The notes under the pieces were generated by a model, which saw only the letters and a list, made by a program, of their open reading frames with translations, searched no databases and was not told the DNA's origin. From an uncultured Oscillospiraceae bacterium (lineage in GTDB: Bacteria > Bacillota > Clostridia > Oscillospirales > Oscillospiraceae), in assembly GCA_944387035.1 (NCBI GenBank), contig CALXDJ010000023.1, positions 1 to 33,405 of the forward strand: DNA of 33,405 nt, in the 5' to 3' direction. How positions within the stretch are numbered: position 1 is the first letter of the stretch; each line of letters opens with the position of its first letter. Shown here piece by piece: positions 8,238-16,184 of the stretch. Position numbers and translations under genes: made by a program.

Positions 8238-9643
8238 GAACGCTCCCCTCCTTTCAGGAATACGCTGACCCGGGTGCCTTGTCCCAGGGCGCTTGCAAAG
8301 TGCAGCTTGCCGCCGTGAAGCTCGACGATCTTCTGGCATACGGTGAGCCCAAGACCGGCACCCCCCTGGGCACGGGAGCGGGATTTATCCGCCATGTAAA
8401 AGGGCTCTGTGATCCGGTTCAAGTCCTCCGGCGCGATTCCCCGGCCGTTGTCGGTGACGTGGATGCAGTATCCGCCCTCCGCTTGGGTCCCCTCCAGAAG
8501 AATCCGGCCGCCTGCGTCCAGGGCTTTGCGGGCGTTGTCCAGCAGATTGAGGCAGACGGATTCCATGAGGTCCGGTTCGATTTCCGCGGCACCCGGTGCG
8601 GCCTGTACCGCCAGGGCAATGCCCGCTTCTTCCAGGGCCGGACGCAGCACATCCGCCACGCGCTCCAGGAAGGGAAGCATCTCCGTCCGGCGCAGGGAGA
8701 GATTGCTTTTTTCCAGCACAAAGAGGTCCATCAGCTTGCGGGACAATCCCTCCAGCCGCCGTCCTTCCCGGAAGATGCAGGCGGCGCTCTCCTGTACCAG
8801 CTGAGGCTGGGCAGGACGGGAGAGCATCAGCTCCGCGTACCCAATGATGGACGTCAGCGGTGTTTTGGTCTCATGGGCGAAGGCGTGGAGGAACTCCTCC
8901 TGCCGGCGGGCGGTATCCGTCAGCTCGCCTACATGCTGTTCCAGCTGCTGCGCCATCTGGTTGAAATCCTGGGAAAGCTGCCCGATTTCGTCACTTCCCC
9001 GGACCTCCACCCGGCGGGACAGTTCGCCCGCGGCCATTTGCCGCGACGCCTCGGAAAGCCGGCCCAGGGGGCGGGTAATCCAGGCACTCACGGCTGCGGC
9101 TGCCAGGGCCGACGCCAGGATCAGTCCCAACAGCAGGTAGAAAAAGGCGTGGTACTGGGCCTGTCTGGCGGCAAGAAGATCCCCGGCTTCCCGCCAGGTG
9201 TCCAGGTAGACGATCCCGTCCTCCGTGGTGACCGGGCTTGCTGCGTGCAGGTACATACGATCCCCATCCCGCAGCACTTCCCAGCCCAGCTGGTCCTGTG
9301 ACAATGCGCCGGTCAGGCGGGACTCGGCAGGCAGTGCGTCTCCGACCAAGGCGGCGCCGGTCTCACTGCTCAGGCGGAAGGAGTCCTCGCTGTGTCCCAG
9401 AGAGGCGGCGGCCTCATCGGCCAGGCGGGCGATGTCTTCCTGGCTGAGACCGTGGGAAAACTGCATCTCCCGCAGCAGCATCCGGCGCAGAATCAGGTGC
9501 TCCGTCACCGCAACATCTGCCTGGGCGGTGAGTCCGGCACGAAACTGGCCGTCAATGAGCAAAAAGCCGCTGATGGAACAGGCCAAAGCAGTCATGGCCA
9601 CCATACAGCAAAACAGCTTCCAGAAAAGACGCAAGCCCCTCAC
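8234..9643 (-). CDS. Sensor histidine kinase, HAMP type
   Basis: This is the membrane sensor of a two-component system; it autophosphorylates on histidine and passes the phosphate to the adjacent regulator. Starting at GTG 9643 it has about 469 residues: membrane helix 1 (about 7-30), an extracellular sensor (31-163), helix 2 (about 165-188), a HAMP domain (189-243), an H-box FAHETKTPLTSIIGYAEL with H257, an N-box LLDNARKALD, and G-boxes DNGRGIAPED and GAGLGLTVCQ. The GTG overlaps the regulator's TGA (GTGA) and has GGAGGA very close; TTG 9634 is an alternative with better spacing. The sensor domain shows no familiar ligand motif. The kinase is coupled to the gene after it as well. Confidence 0.9.
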   Translation of the reverse strand: MRGLRLFWKLFCCMVAMTALACSISGFLLIDGQFRAGLTAQADVAVTEHLILRRMLLREMQFSHGLSQEDIARLADEAAASLGHSEDSFRLSSETGAALVGDALPAESRLTGALSQDQLGWEVLRDGDRMYLHAASPVTTEDGIVYLDTWREAGDLLAARQAQYHAFFYLLLGLILASALAAAAVSAWITRPLGRLSEASRQMAAGELSRRVEVRGSDEIGQLSQDFNQMAQQLEQHVGELTDTARRQEEFLHAFAHETKTPLTSIIGYAELMLSRPAQPQLVQESAACIFREGRRLEGLSRKLMDLFVLEKSNLSLRRTEMLPFLERVADVLRPALEEAGIALAVQAAPGAAEIEPDLMESVCLNLLDNARKALDAGGRILLEGTQAEGGYCIHVTDNGRGIAPEDLNRITEPFYMADKSRSRAQGGAGLGLTVCQKIVELHGGKLHFASALGQGTRVSVFLKGGERS

Positions 9644-10296
9644 TCCTCCAATCGGTAGCCCACTTTGTAAACCGCTGTCAGCCGGTCCTCCAGTCCCAGT
9701 TTTTTCCGCATCCGCTGCACATGCAGGTCCACGGTGCGGCTGTCCCCCAGGTATTCCTCGTTCCATACCCGCTCAAAGATCCGGTCCCGGCAAAGCACCA
9801 CATTCTTGTTTTGCACAAACAGCACCAGGAGGTCAAATTCCTTGGCCGTCAGGGCCACAGCCTGCCCGTCTTTGCGGACGATCCGGGCGGCGGGGTCGAT
9901 TTCAATATCCGGTTCCAGCCGCAGCAGCTGCTCCCCTTTCCCGCAGCGGCGCAGTACCGTTTCCACCCGGGCCAGCAGCTCCGAGAGGGCAAAGGGCTTG
10001 GGCAGGTAATCCTCCGCGCCCCGGCGCAGGCCGCGGACCCGGTCCTCCACCTCGCCCAGGGCGGTGAGAAAGATCACGGGAACATCCAGAGCTTTGCAGT
10101 AGTCCAGCAGCTCGTATCCGTCTGCTCCGGGGAGCATGATGTCCAGCAGGGCCAGGTCGAAAGGTTCCTGTTCCAGGAGGTCTGCGGCCTGGGTGCCGTC
10201 CGGGGCCCAGACGCAGCGGTAGCCCGCATCGGTCAGTACAGTTCGGACCAGATTGGCAATGGCGGCTTCATCTTCTGCAATCAAGATCTTGTTCAC
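9640..10296 (-). CDS. OmpR/PhoB-family response regulator
   Basis: This 218-residue transcription factor receives phosphate from the adjacent kinase. The receiver domain has the acidic pair E8/D9, the phospho-acceptor D52 (LLDIMLPG), a conserved T (VIFLTA) and K (YLPKPF). The C-terminal winged helix is of the Trans_Reg_C type (LTAKEFDLLVLFVQNK, RTVDLHVQRMRKKL, YKVGYRLEE). I chose GTG 10296 because VNKILIAEDE begins the receiver and GGGAG lies 8 bases upstream; longer in-frame starts add a non-conserved tail. A direct repeat overlapping the promoter suggests autoregulation. Neighbouring envelope proteins and a VanY-like carboxypeptidase suggest that it senses cell-wall state, but this is inference. 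Confidence 0.93.
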   Translation of the reverse strand: MNKILIAEDEAAIANLVRTVLTDAGYRCVWAPDGTQAADLLEQEPFDLALLDIMLPGADGYELLDYCKALDVPVIFLTALGEVEDRVRGLRRGAEDYLPKPFALSELLARVETVLRRCGKGEQLLRLEPDIEIDPAARIVRKDGQAVALTAKEFDLLVLFVQNKNVVLCRDRIFERVWNEEYLGDSRTVDLHVQRMRKKLGLEDRLTAVYKVGYRLEE

Positions 10297-10312
10297 GCGC
10301 TCATCTCCCTTT

Positions 10313-10350
10313 ATAATATACATAGAGGATCCTTCCATCATTTTTGCATC
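10313..10350 (-). promoter_or_regulatory. Promoter and predicted operator of the two-component operon
   Basis: On the minus strand GATGCA-AAAAT-GATGGA (10350-10334) has an 11-base period. It is followed by overlapping -10 candidates TATATT and TATTAT (10320-10313). The second half-site covers the expected -35 position, and no TTGACA-like -35 is present. This is the arrangement seen for PhoB-type activators that replace the -35 element. Confidence 0.5.
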
Positions 10351-10384
10351 ATGGTCCATGAAAGAGCGTGGCCGCCGGAGACAA

Positions 10385-10416
10385 AAACGGCGCCCGCCAG
10401 GCAGCGAGCGCCGTTT
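10385..10416 (-). terminator. Terminator of the 10.4 kb lipoprotein gene
   Basis: A nine-base-pair stem AAACGGCGC/GCGCCGTTT is followed on the minus strand by GTTTTTG-type sequence. It lies just past the lipoprotein stop and before the two-component promoter, so it separates the two transcripts. Confidence 0.65.
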
Positions 10417-10432
10417 TCCCGGGGAAATCCCG

Positions 10433-10996
10433 TCAGTAGTTGATCCCTACAATGGCCAGATGACCATTCGAGACACCGAAGACAATGTTGGGACGTCCGC
10501 TTGTGGACAGTGCAAAGCCTGCCTGGCTGGGTTCCAGCGTGCTGGTGTCCGCTGTGCTGATCTCAGTGAGCAGGGCTTCCGTGAAGATCCGGTCCGCACC
10601 CAGGGCGACAAAGTCCTCCCGGGTCTCCACGGACTGGGGATCGTCCGCAAAACCAAGATAGACGGGGAATGACACGAGGTCTGCCAGACCTTCCAGATCC
10701 TGGTCGGCTACGACCTGCTGAATGTCCTGGGCAAACGCCTGTACTGCCGCCTGGTCGACGGAGAAGTTATCCGTATAGGTCTGCTCCTCGGTGTCTTCTT
10801 CCGGCGCTTGTGCATCAGGTGCCTCCTCGGGTGTCTCCTCGGGCGCCGTCTCTTCGTCGGCAGGCTGCTGGGTTTCCTGGCTGGAAGAAGAACTTGCGGG
10901 GGGCGTTTCATTGCTGGAAGTGTCCTGACCGCAGCCGGTCAGCAGCAGGCACAAGGCTGCCGCCAGCAGAATCAGTTTGCGCAGGTATTTGGGCAT
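10433..10996 (-). CDS. Lipoprotein with acidic linker and small C-terminal domain
   Basis: This protein of about 187 residues starts at MPKYLRK (ATG 10996; AAAGGA 9 bases upstream). An upstream in-frame ATG is less well placed. The signal peptide ends in the lipobox LLTGC (cysteine 22). A Ser/Pro/Glu/Ala-rich flexible linker of about 65 residues follows. The final domain (FSVDQAAVQAFAQDIQQVVADQDLEG to the C-terminus) has an alpha/beta pattern reminiscent of NTF2/SnoaL-like lipoprotein domains, which are often ligand-binding and non-enzymatic. It should be surface-anchored. It is divergent from the VanY-like gene and lies next to the two-component operon, in keeping with an envelope stress role. 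I am not sure of the fold. Confidence 0.75.
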   Translation of the reverse strand: MPKYLRKLILLAAALCLLLTGCGQDTSSNETPPASSSSSQETQQPADEETAPEETPEEAPDAQAPEEDTEEQTYTDNFSVDQAAVQAFAQDIQQVVADQDLEGLADLVSFPVYLGFADDPQSVETREDFVALGADRIFTEALLTEISTADTSTLEPSQAGFALSTSGRPNIVFGVSNGHLAIVGINY

Positions 10997-11125
10997 GGTG
11001 CATGGTCCTTTCCTCATTTGGATAATAGCCGGTCTTTCAATCCGGTTTTATAATAGACGCGGAGGAAACGGAAAAAGTTTGGCCTTTCCCTGAAAAGTTT
11101 GCTTGTGTCTGCCGGCAAGACAGAT

Positions 11126-11177
11126 GATGCAGGTTTGATGCAAATTTGCGGGAAGTTTGTGCGAAGCAGTGTATAAC
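11126..11177 (+). promoter_or_regulatory. Predicted response-regulator site and -10 of the VanY-like gene
   Basis: GATGCA-GGTTT-GATGCA (11126-11142) is a perfect direct repeat with an 11-base period. A -10 box TATAAC lies at 11172-11177, but the matching -35 position (CGGGAA) is poor, as expected for an activator-dependent promoter. It may also affect the divergent lipoprotein gene. Confidence 0.5.
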
Positions 11178-11210
11178 GTACAGGAACCATGATACCAAGG
11201 AGGGTCGTTT

Positions 11211-12131
11211 ATGGCTGCATATTTGAAAAGAACCGCGTCAGCGGAGATGAGATCCGCACAATATCGGCAGATGGGACGCCGCCGCAGGCGCCGCGTGCTG
11301 CTGTTTCCTCTCCTGCTGGGGCTGATGTTGTTCCTGGGAGGGTTCATGCTGGGGGCTGCCCGGGCCGTGGTGGAAGAGCAGGAAGAACCGGCGGTGGAGG
11401 CACTGACGCGATCTCCGGCGTCTGCGGTGGAAGCCCAGCCGCTGGAGCCGGCTGAGGTACCGGAGGAGGTACCGGCTGAGATGCCGGAAGCGGCAGTGGA
11501 AGAAGATGCCTGGCAGCTGCGTCTGGTCAGTGCCGCGCATCCGCTGCCGGAGGATTTTGAGGTTCCGGAACTGACCAAACTCAAAGGCGGACACGCCATT
11601 GACAGCCGGGTCTATCCCGCTTTGCAGCAGATGATGGACGACTGCCGGGCGGCAGGACTGAACCCGGTGATCTGCTCGTCTTACCGGACCCACGACAAAC
11701 AGGAGGAGTTGTTCCGGAAAAAGGTGAACACCCTGCGCAAACAGGGTTATTCCCAGGAGGAGGCTGAGACGGAGGCCGCCCGTTGGGTTGCCCGCCCGGG
11801 GACCAGTGAGCACGAAACGGGCCTGGCTGTGGATATTGTGGACAAGAGCTACCAGCTCCTAGACGAAAAACAGGAGCAGACGCCGGTGCAGCAGTGGCTG
11901 ATGGCCCACTGCGCCGAATACGGCTTCATCCTGCGCTATTCTGTGGAAAAAAGCGATCTCACCGGAATTGGCTATGAGCCCTGGCATTACCGCTATGTGG
12001 GAGTTGAAGCGGCCAAAGCCATTACGGAGCAGGGCCTTTGCCTGGAGGAGTATTGGATGGGACAGACCGAGCCGCTGCAGCAGGAATATAGCGTGCAGGC
12101 GGCGCCGGACCCCGTGGAAACGCAGGGTTAA
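11211..12131 (+). CDS. Membrane-anchored D-Ala-D-Ala carboxypeptidase, VanY/M15B type
   Basis: This metallopeptidase trims the terminal D-alanine from peptidoglycan stem peptides outside the membrane. The 306 residues comprise a basic N-terminus (RRRRRR at 23-28), one membrane helix (about 29-50), a Pro/Glu-rich spacer (about 55-100) and a peptidase M15B domain. The active site is complete: SSYRT substrate loop, S-x-H-x-x-G-x-A-x-D zinc motif (H201, D208), catalytic E256 and third zinc ligand H259 in EPWHYRYVG. AAGGAGGG lies 6 bases before the ATG. A direct repeat upstream links it to the neighbouring response regulator. VanY relatives can give glycopeptide tolerance, but no vanA/H/X genes are here, so a housekeeping cell-wall role is more likely. 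Confidence 0.9.
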   Translation: MAAYLKRTASAEMRSAQYRQMGRRRRRRVLLFPLLLGLMLFLGGFMLGAARAVVEEQEEPAVEALTRSPASAVEAQPLEPAEVPEEVPAEMPEAAVEEDAWQLRLVSAAHPLPEDFEVPELTKLKGGHAIDSRVYPALQQMMDDCRAAGLNPVICSSYRTHDKQEELFRKKVNTLRKQGYSQEEAETEAARWVARPGTSEHETGLAVDIVDKSYQLLDEKQEQTPVQQWLMAHCAEYGFILRYSVEKSDLTGIGYEPWHYRYVGVEAAKAITEQGLCLEEYWMGQTEPLQQEYSVQAAPDPVETQG

Positions 12132-14146
12132 AGCTTCCTTACGAACAGAGCCCGAATGGCATTGAGAACGGCCAGAATCATGACGCCCACATCGGCAAAG
12201 ATGGCCAGCCACATGTTGGCAATGCCCAGAGCGCCCAGCACCAGGCAGAGTCCCTTCACGCCGATGGCAAAGACAATGTTCTCGTAGACAATGCGCATGC
12301 ATTTTTTGGACAGCTTGATGGCCTTGGCGATTTTCAGGGGGTCATCGTCCATCAAAACCACATCGGCGGCCTCGATGGCGGCGTCGGACCCCATGGCCCC
12401 CATGGCGATGCCGATGTCCGCCCGGCCCAGTACGGGGGCGTCATTGATCCCGTCGCCCACAAATGCCAGCTTGCCCGCCCCGGGCGCCTTGTGCGCCAGC
12501 AGCTGCTCCACTTTTTCCACTTTGTCGGCGGGAAGCAGCTGGCTGTATACCTGGTCCAGCCCCAGTTCGGAGGAGACTTGATTGGCCGCACTGGCAGAAT
12601 CGCCGGTGAGCATGACGGTTTTGCGCACTCCGGCGGCCTTCAGTGCCTGGATGGCTTGCCGGGAGTGGGGCTTGATGACATCCGAGATGACGATATGGCC
12701 GGCGTAGGCGCCGCCGATGGCCACATGCACAATGGTGCCGGCGCTGCGGCAGGGAATGTACGCAATCCCAAGATCATCCATGAGCCGGTCATTGCCCACG
12801 GCTACATCCACGCCGTCCACCGCTGCCAGAACGCCGTTGCCGCTGCGCTCCTGGATGTTTTCCACCCGGCTGCGGTCGATCTCTTTGCCATAGGCCCGTT
12901 GCAGACTTTTGCTGATGGGGTGTGAGGAGGCGCTTTCAGCCAGCGCCGCGTATTCCAGCAATCTGGCGCGGTCCAGGCTGCTGTGGTGGATGGCGTTTAC
13001 CTCAAAGACTCCTTGCGTCAGCGTACCGGTTTTGTCGAAGACCACGATGTTGGTCTGTGCCAGGGTCTCCAAATAGTTGGATCCCTTGATCAGGATTCCC
13101 GCCTTGCTGGCTCCGCCGATTCCGGCAAAAAAGCTCAGGGGAATGCTGATGACCAGGGCGCAGGGGCAGGAAATGACCAGGAACGTCAGGGCACGATAGA
13201 CCCAAGTGCCCCAATCCGCCGGCAGCCCCAGGCCCAGCATCCGCACCAGAGGCGGTACCACAGCCAGCGCAAGGGCCGCGTAGCACACCACCGGAGTATA
13301 GACCCGGGCAAATTTGGAGATGAAATGCTCGGATTTGGATTTGCGGGAGGAGGCATTCTCCACCAGATCCAAAATTTTGGAGACGGTGGATTCGCCGAAT
13401 TCCTTGGTGGTTTGAATCTTCAGGACACCGGTCATGTTGATGCACCCGCTGATGACCGCGTCCCCCACGGTTACCTCCCGGGGCAGACTCTCACCGGTCA
13501 GGGCGGCGGTATTGAGCGTGGAGCTGCCGTCGGTCACCGTGCCGTCAATGGGAATCTTTTCGCCGGGCTGGACCACGATGACGGTGCCGACGGCTACGGT
13601 GTCAGGGTCTACCTGTTCCAGGGCTCCGTCCTGCTCCACATTGGCATAGTCGGGCCGGATGTCCATGAGGTCGCTGATGTTCCGGCGGCTCTTTCCCACG
13701 GCGTAGCTTTGGAACCACTCCCCGACCTGATAGAACAGCATCACGGCAATGGCTTCCGTGTAGTCGCCGCTGCGCTGGAGCAGTGCCAAAGCAAAGGCTC
13801 CCACGGTAGCCACTGCCATCAAGAAGCACTCATCAAATACCTGATGATTCCGAATCCCCTTCCAGGCCTTCCGGAGAATATCATAGCCGATGATCCCGTA
13901 GTCCGCCAGATACAGCGCCAGCTGCAGGGCCCAGCCCAGGCCGGGGACCAGGGAGTCCCCCGCGTCAAATATGGATTCCGGAATGAGCTGCAGTACCAAC
14001 AGCAGCAAACTGGACGCTAGAATCCGGCCCATCATCCGCCGCTGGCGTTTTGTCATGCCGCTGCCGGACCGGGATCCCGCAGCCAGCAGGATGCAGGCTG
14101 CCCCGGTGAGGATGGCCAGGAGGATCGTTACAATGAATTCTTGCAT
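12128..14146 (-). CDS. Heavy-metal P-type ATPase, Zn/Cd (PIB-2) type
   Basis: This pump exports divalent metals such as Zn, Cd or Pb across the membrane using ATP. From ATG 14146 (AAGGGA 7 bases upstream) it has 672 residues. The family motifs are TGES (217-220), SCPCAL with the metal-binding CPC (327-329), DKTGTLT with phosphorylated D371, SSHPIS, and GDGINDAP. The last helix contains FADVGVMILAVLN, whose D-x-G pattern fits the Zn/Cd group rather than Cu ATPases. The usual N-terminal HMA domain is missing and is encoded instead by the separate upstream gene. The stop overlaps that of the convergent VanY-like gene by three bases, with no terminator between them. Confidence 0.93.
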   Translation of the reverse strand: MQEFIVTILLAILTGAACILLAAGSRSGSGMTKRQRRMMGRILASSLLLLVLQLIPESIFDAGDSLVPGLGWALQLALYLADYGIIGYDILRKAWKGIRNHQVFDECFLMAVATVGAFALALLQRSGDYTEAIAVMLFYQVGEWFQSYAVGKSRRNISDLMDIRPDYANVEQDGALEQVDPDTVAVGTVIVVQPGEKIPIDGTVTDGSSTLNTAALTGESLPREVTVGDAVISGCINMTGVLKIQTTKEFGESTVSKILDLVENASSRKSKSEHFISKFARVYTPVVCYAALALAVVPPLVRMLGLGLPADWGTWVYRALTFLVISCPCALVISIPLSFFAGIGGASKAGILIKGSNYLETLAQTNIVVFDKTGTLTQGVFEVNAIHHSSLDRARLLEYAALAESASSHPISKSLQRAYGKEIDRSRVENIQERSGNGVLAAVDGVDVAVGNDRLMDDLGIAYIPCRSAGTIVHVAIGGAYAGHIVISDVIKPHSRQAIQALKAAGVRKTVMLTGDSASAANQVSSELGLDQVYSQLLPADKVEKVEQLLAHKAPGAGKLAFVGDGINDAPVLGRADIGIAMGAMGSDAAIEAADVVLMDDDPLKIAKAIKLSKKCMRIVYENIVFAIGVKGLCLVLGALGIANMWLAIFADVGVMILAVLNAIRALFVRKL

Positions 14147-14233
14147 ACTGGATTCCCTTCTGTTTCCTGTGCAATGATACAGCTGCTGACGCAAGGGGCT
14201 GCTGCAAGCAGGCCCTGTGGCAGCTGTCCGGGC

Positions 14234-14452
14234 TTACAGGTAAATCTCACACTCGTCTTCTACCTTTTTGCAATTCTGCCGGACCTGCTCCATCACGGCC
14301 TTGGGGTCTTGCCCCTCTTCAAATTCCACCGTCATTTTCAGCGTCATGAAACTGACCGTGGCAGCTTTGACGCCTGCCGTCTTTTGCGCGGCCGCCTCCA
14401 TTTTGTTGGCGCAGTTGGCACAGTCTACATCGATTTTGTAAGTCTTTTTCAT
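14234..14452 (-). CDS. Stand-alone HMA metal-binding protein (CopZ-like)
   Basis: This 72-residue protein is a single ferredoxin-like HMA domain: a beta strand, the metal-binding loop DCANC (C11, C14), a helix, then TVSFMTLKMTVEFE. It ends in a Cys/Asp/Glu-containing tail (VEDECEIYL) that may bind metal, as seen in some Zn/Cd-type HMA domains. AGGAGG lies about 10 bases before the ATG. It probably hands metal to the ATPase encoded 87 bases downstream, in effect a detached N-terminal domain of that pump. Confidence 0.88.
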   Translation of the reverse strand: MKKTYKIDVDCANCANKMEAAAQKTAGVKAATVSFMTLKMTVEFEEGQDPKAVMEQVRQNCKKVEDECEIYL

Positions 14453-14493
14453 GATTTCCAGAACCTCCTAGGCGTGCAATTATTTTTGAACAA

Positions 14494-14509
14494 ATGAACA
14501 CTTGCTCAT
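14494..14509. promoter_or_regulatory. ArsR/SmtB-like operator
   Basis: ATGAACA-CT-TGCTCAT is a near-perfect 16-base palindrome. It matches the ATGAnCA-N2-TGnTCAT style of metal-sensing ArsR/SmtB sites and lies just downstream of the -10 box of the HMA-ATPase promoter. No ArsR-type gene is present in the window. Confidence 0.55.
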
Positions 14510-14520
14510 GTGTTATAGCT

Positions 14521-14549
14521 ATCATACACAAAAACGATGCCCGCGTCAA
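14521..14549 (-). promoter_or_regulatory. Sigma-A-type promoter of the HMA-ATPase operon
   Basis: On the minus strand TTGACG (14549-14544) and TATGAT (14526-14521) are separated by 17 bases. Predicted transcription would start close to the palindrome at 14494-14509, so a bound repressor would block it. Confidence 0.7.
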
Positions 14550-14645
14550 TGGGTTTGTGAAATATTTTATGGGCAGAGCAGCAGCGGTTTGACGCAAACG
14601 CAGAGGCTGCCTGAAAATCGCCGCATTGCAGAATGTGTTTTCCGT

Positions 14646-14659
14646 ACGGATGCATCCGT
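14646..14659. promoter_or_regulatory. Palindrome upstream of the symporter promoter
   Basis: ACGGATGCATCCGT is a perfect 14-base palindrome ending 11 bases before the -35 box of the symporter gene. This is a typical place for an activator or repressor to bind. The cognate protein is unknown. Confidence 0.4.
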
Positions 14660-14670
14660 CTGAGATTCAA

Positions 14671-14700
14671 TTGACAGAGGCTTTCCTGCCGTGGTACACT
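14671..14700 (+). promoter_or_regulatory. Sigma-A-type promoter of the symporter operon
   Basis: TTGACA (14671-14676) and TACACT (14695-14700) are separated by 18 bases. The leader before the ATG at 14747 would be only about 40 bases, too short for a SAM riboswitch. Confidence 0.6.
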
Positions 14701-14746
14701 TTTCAGAATAACGCCGCGGGCGTTTGTGTGTGAGGAGGAAAGCTGC

Positions 14747-16183
14747 ATGATATCTGAAATCCTGATTGCTCTGGCCGATTTCCTTTGGGGGACGCCTATG
14801 ACCGTCGTCCTGGTGGGAACCGGCCTGTATTTGAGCATTCGCTTCCGGTTCTACTACAATTTCCGGAAGATCGCGTTCAACTGGAAAAATACCTATGGCC
14901 GGATGTTCCGCAAGAGCGAGGGAGCCGGTACCATTTCCGGCTTTGCGGCGGCGTGTACCGCCATGGCCAATACCATCGGTGTGGGAAACATCGGCGGTGT
15001 TGCCACCGCGGTGGTGTCCGGCGGGCCCGGTGCCCTGTTCTGGATGTGGATCTCCAGCCTGCTGGGCATGTCCACCAAAGCCTGTGAAATTATTTTGGGA
15101 CAGAGATACCGGGTCAAATACAGCGAGTCCATGGATGAGTATATGTGCGACCGGTCTTTTGTCATGAAGAATGCCCTGGGATGGAAGCGGGGCGCGGTGG
15201 TGCTGTCGGTGGCCTGCTTCGTCCTGGGCCCCTGGACCTGCTGTGTGCAGACGGAATCCGTCACCGGAGCCCTGGAGCAGAGCTTCGGCATTGATCCCAT
15301 GATTTCCGCCGTGGTGCTGGGCGTGACCTGCTTTGTCACCATCGCCGGCGGACTCAAGCGGATCTCCGCCATTATGGAGCGGGTGGTTCCCTTTATGGCA
15401 GTGTGCTACATTCTGGGGGGACTGGGAATCCTGATTACCAACTGGTCCATCGTACCGGATGCCTTTGCCCTGATTTTCAAAAGCGCCTTTACGCCCATGG
15501 CGGGGGTAGGCGGCTTTGCCGGAGCCACGGCCCGGGATGCCATCCGCTATGGCATTGCCCGGGGTCTTTATTCCAACGATGCCGGAACGGGCTATGGCAT
15601 TATCGCCCATGCGTCTGCCAAGACGGATCATCCCGTCCGGCAGTCTTCCTGGGGCTGGGGCGAGGTGTTCACCACTCTGATTGTGTGCACGGTAACGGGC
15701 TTGTCCATCATCATGACCAATGTGTACATCGATTTCCCTCAGGTGGACAGCGCGGCGCTGACCACGGTGGCCTTTGAGGTGGCCTACGGTCCCATCGGCG
15801 GAGCATTTTTGGCGGCCGCCATCACGGTTTTTGCCTGGACCACCATCATCGGCATGTATTATAGCTGCGCAAAATCCGTCAATTATGCCTTCGGCGATAC
15901 GCTGGCCAACCGCCGGGCCACCGGGGTCTACATGGTCTACTATATGATCCCCTGCGTCTTTTTCTACAACATCCAGGCCGATGCCCTCTGGGCCATGACG
16001 GACCTGCTCTCCGCTGCCTATGTGGCCATCACCCTGCTGTTTATCTACTCGCAGCAAAAGGAGATCTTCCGGCTGTTCCGGGATTTCTGGGACCGTTATG
16101 TACCGGCCAAGGAGCGGGGGGAGAATCCGCCTCCGGTAACCTTTGGCACTCTGGATGAAAAAGCGGATAAGGAGGCAGTTTGA
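14747..16183 (+). CDS. Sodium:amino acid symporter, AGCS family
   Basis: This 478-residue inner-membrane carrier belongs to the alanine/glycine:cation symporter family, which brings in amino acids with Na+. The family signature is present: GFAAACTAMANTIGVGNIGGVATAVVSGGPGALFW-type sequence around residues 66-100, with roughly ten membrane helices after it. AGGAGG lies 9 bases before ATG 14747; an upstream GTG is not supported. The gene is followed one base after its stop by a homocysteine S-methyltransferase, so the substrate may be methionine, S-methylmethionine or a related compound rather than alanine. That is inferred from context only. Confidence 0.9.
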   Translation: MISEILIALADFLWGTPMTVVLVGTGLYLSIRFRFYYNFRKIAFNWKNTYGRMFRKSEGAGTISGFAAACTAMANTIGVGNIGGVATAVVSGGPGALFWMWISSLLGMSTKACEIILGQRYRVKYSESMDEYMCDRSFVMKNALGWKRGAVVLSVACFVLGPWTCCVQTESVTGALEQSFGIDPMISAVVLGVTCFVTIAGGLKRISAIMERVVPFMAVCYILGGLGILITNWSIVPDAFALIFKSAFTPMAGVGGFAGATARDAIRYGIARGLYSNDAGTGYGIIAHASAKTDHPVRQSSWGWGEVFTTLIVCTVTGLSIIMTNVYIDFPQVDSAALTTVAFEVAYGPIGGAFLAAAITVFAWTTIIGMYYSCAKSVNYAFGDTLANRRATGVYMVYYMIPCVFFYNIQADALWAMTDLLSAAYVAITLLFIYSQQKEIFRLFRDFWDRYVPAKERGENPPPVTFGTLDEKADKEAV

Positions 16184-16184
16184 G

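Noticed and set aside
11211-12131. Part of a van-type glycopeptide resistance cluster.
   Set aside because: Although a VanY-like enzyme and a two-component system are present, no ligase, VanH or VanX gene is in the window, and the kinase and regulator are generic.
14671-14746. Possible SAM (S-box) riboswitch before the symporter/methyltransferase operon.
   Set aside because: Only about 40 bases separate the predicted start and the ATG, and no S-box core or terminator is visible.
14567-16057. A 496-residue open frame on the minus strand.
   Set aside because: It is the mirror of the AGCS symporter gene, rich in His/Gly/Asp, with no recognisable motif; the plus-strand gene has clear family signatures.
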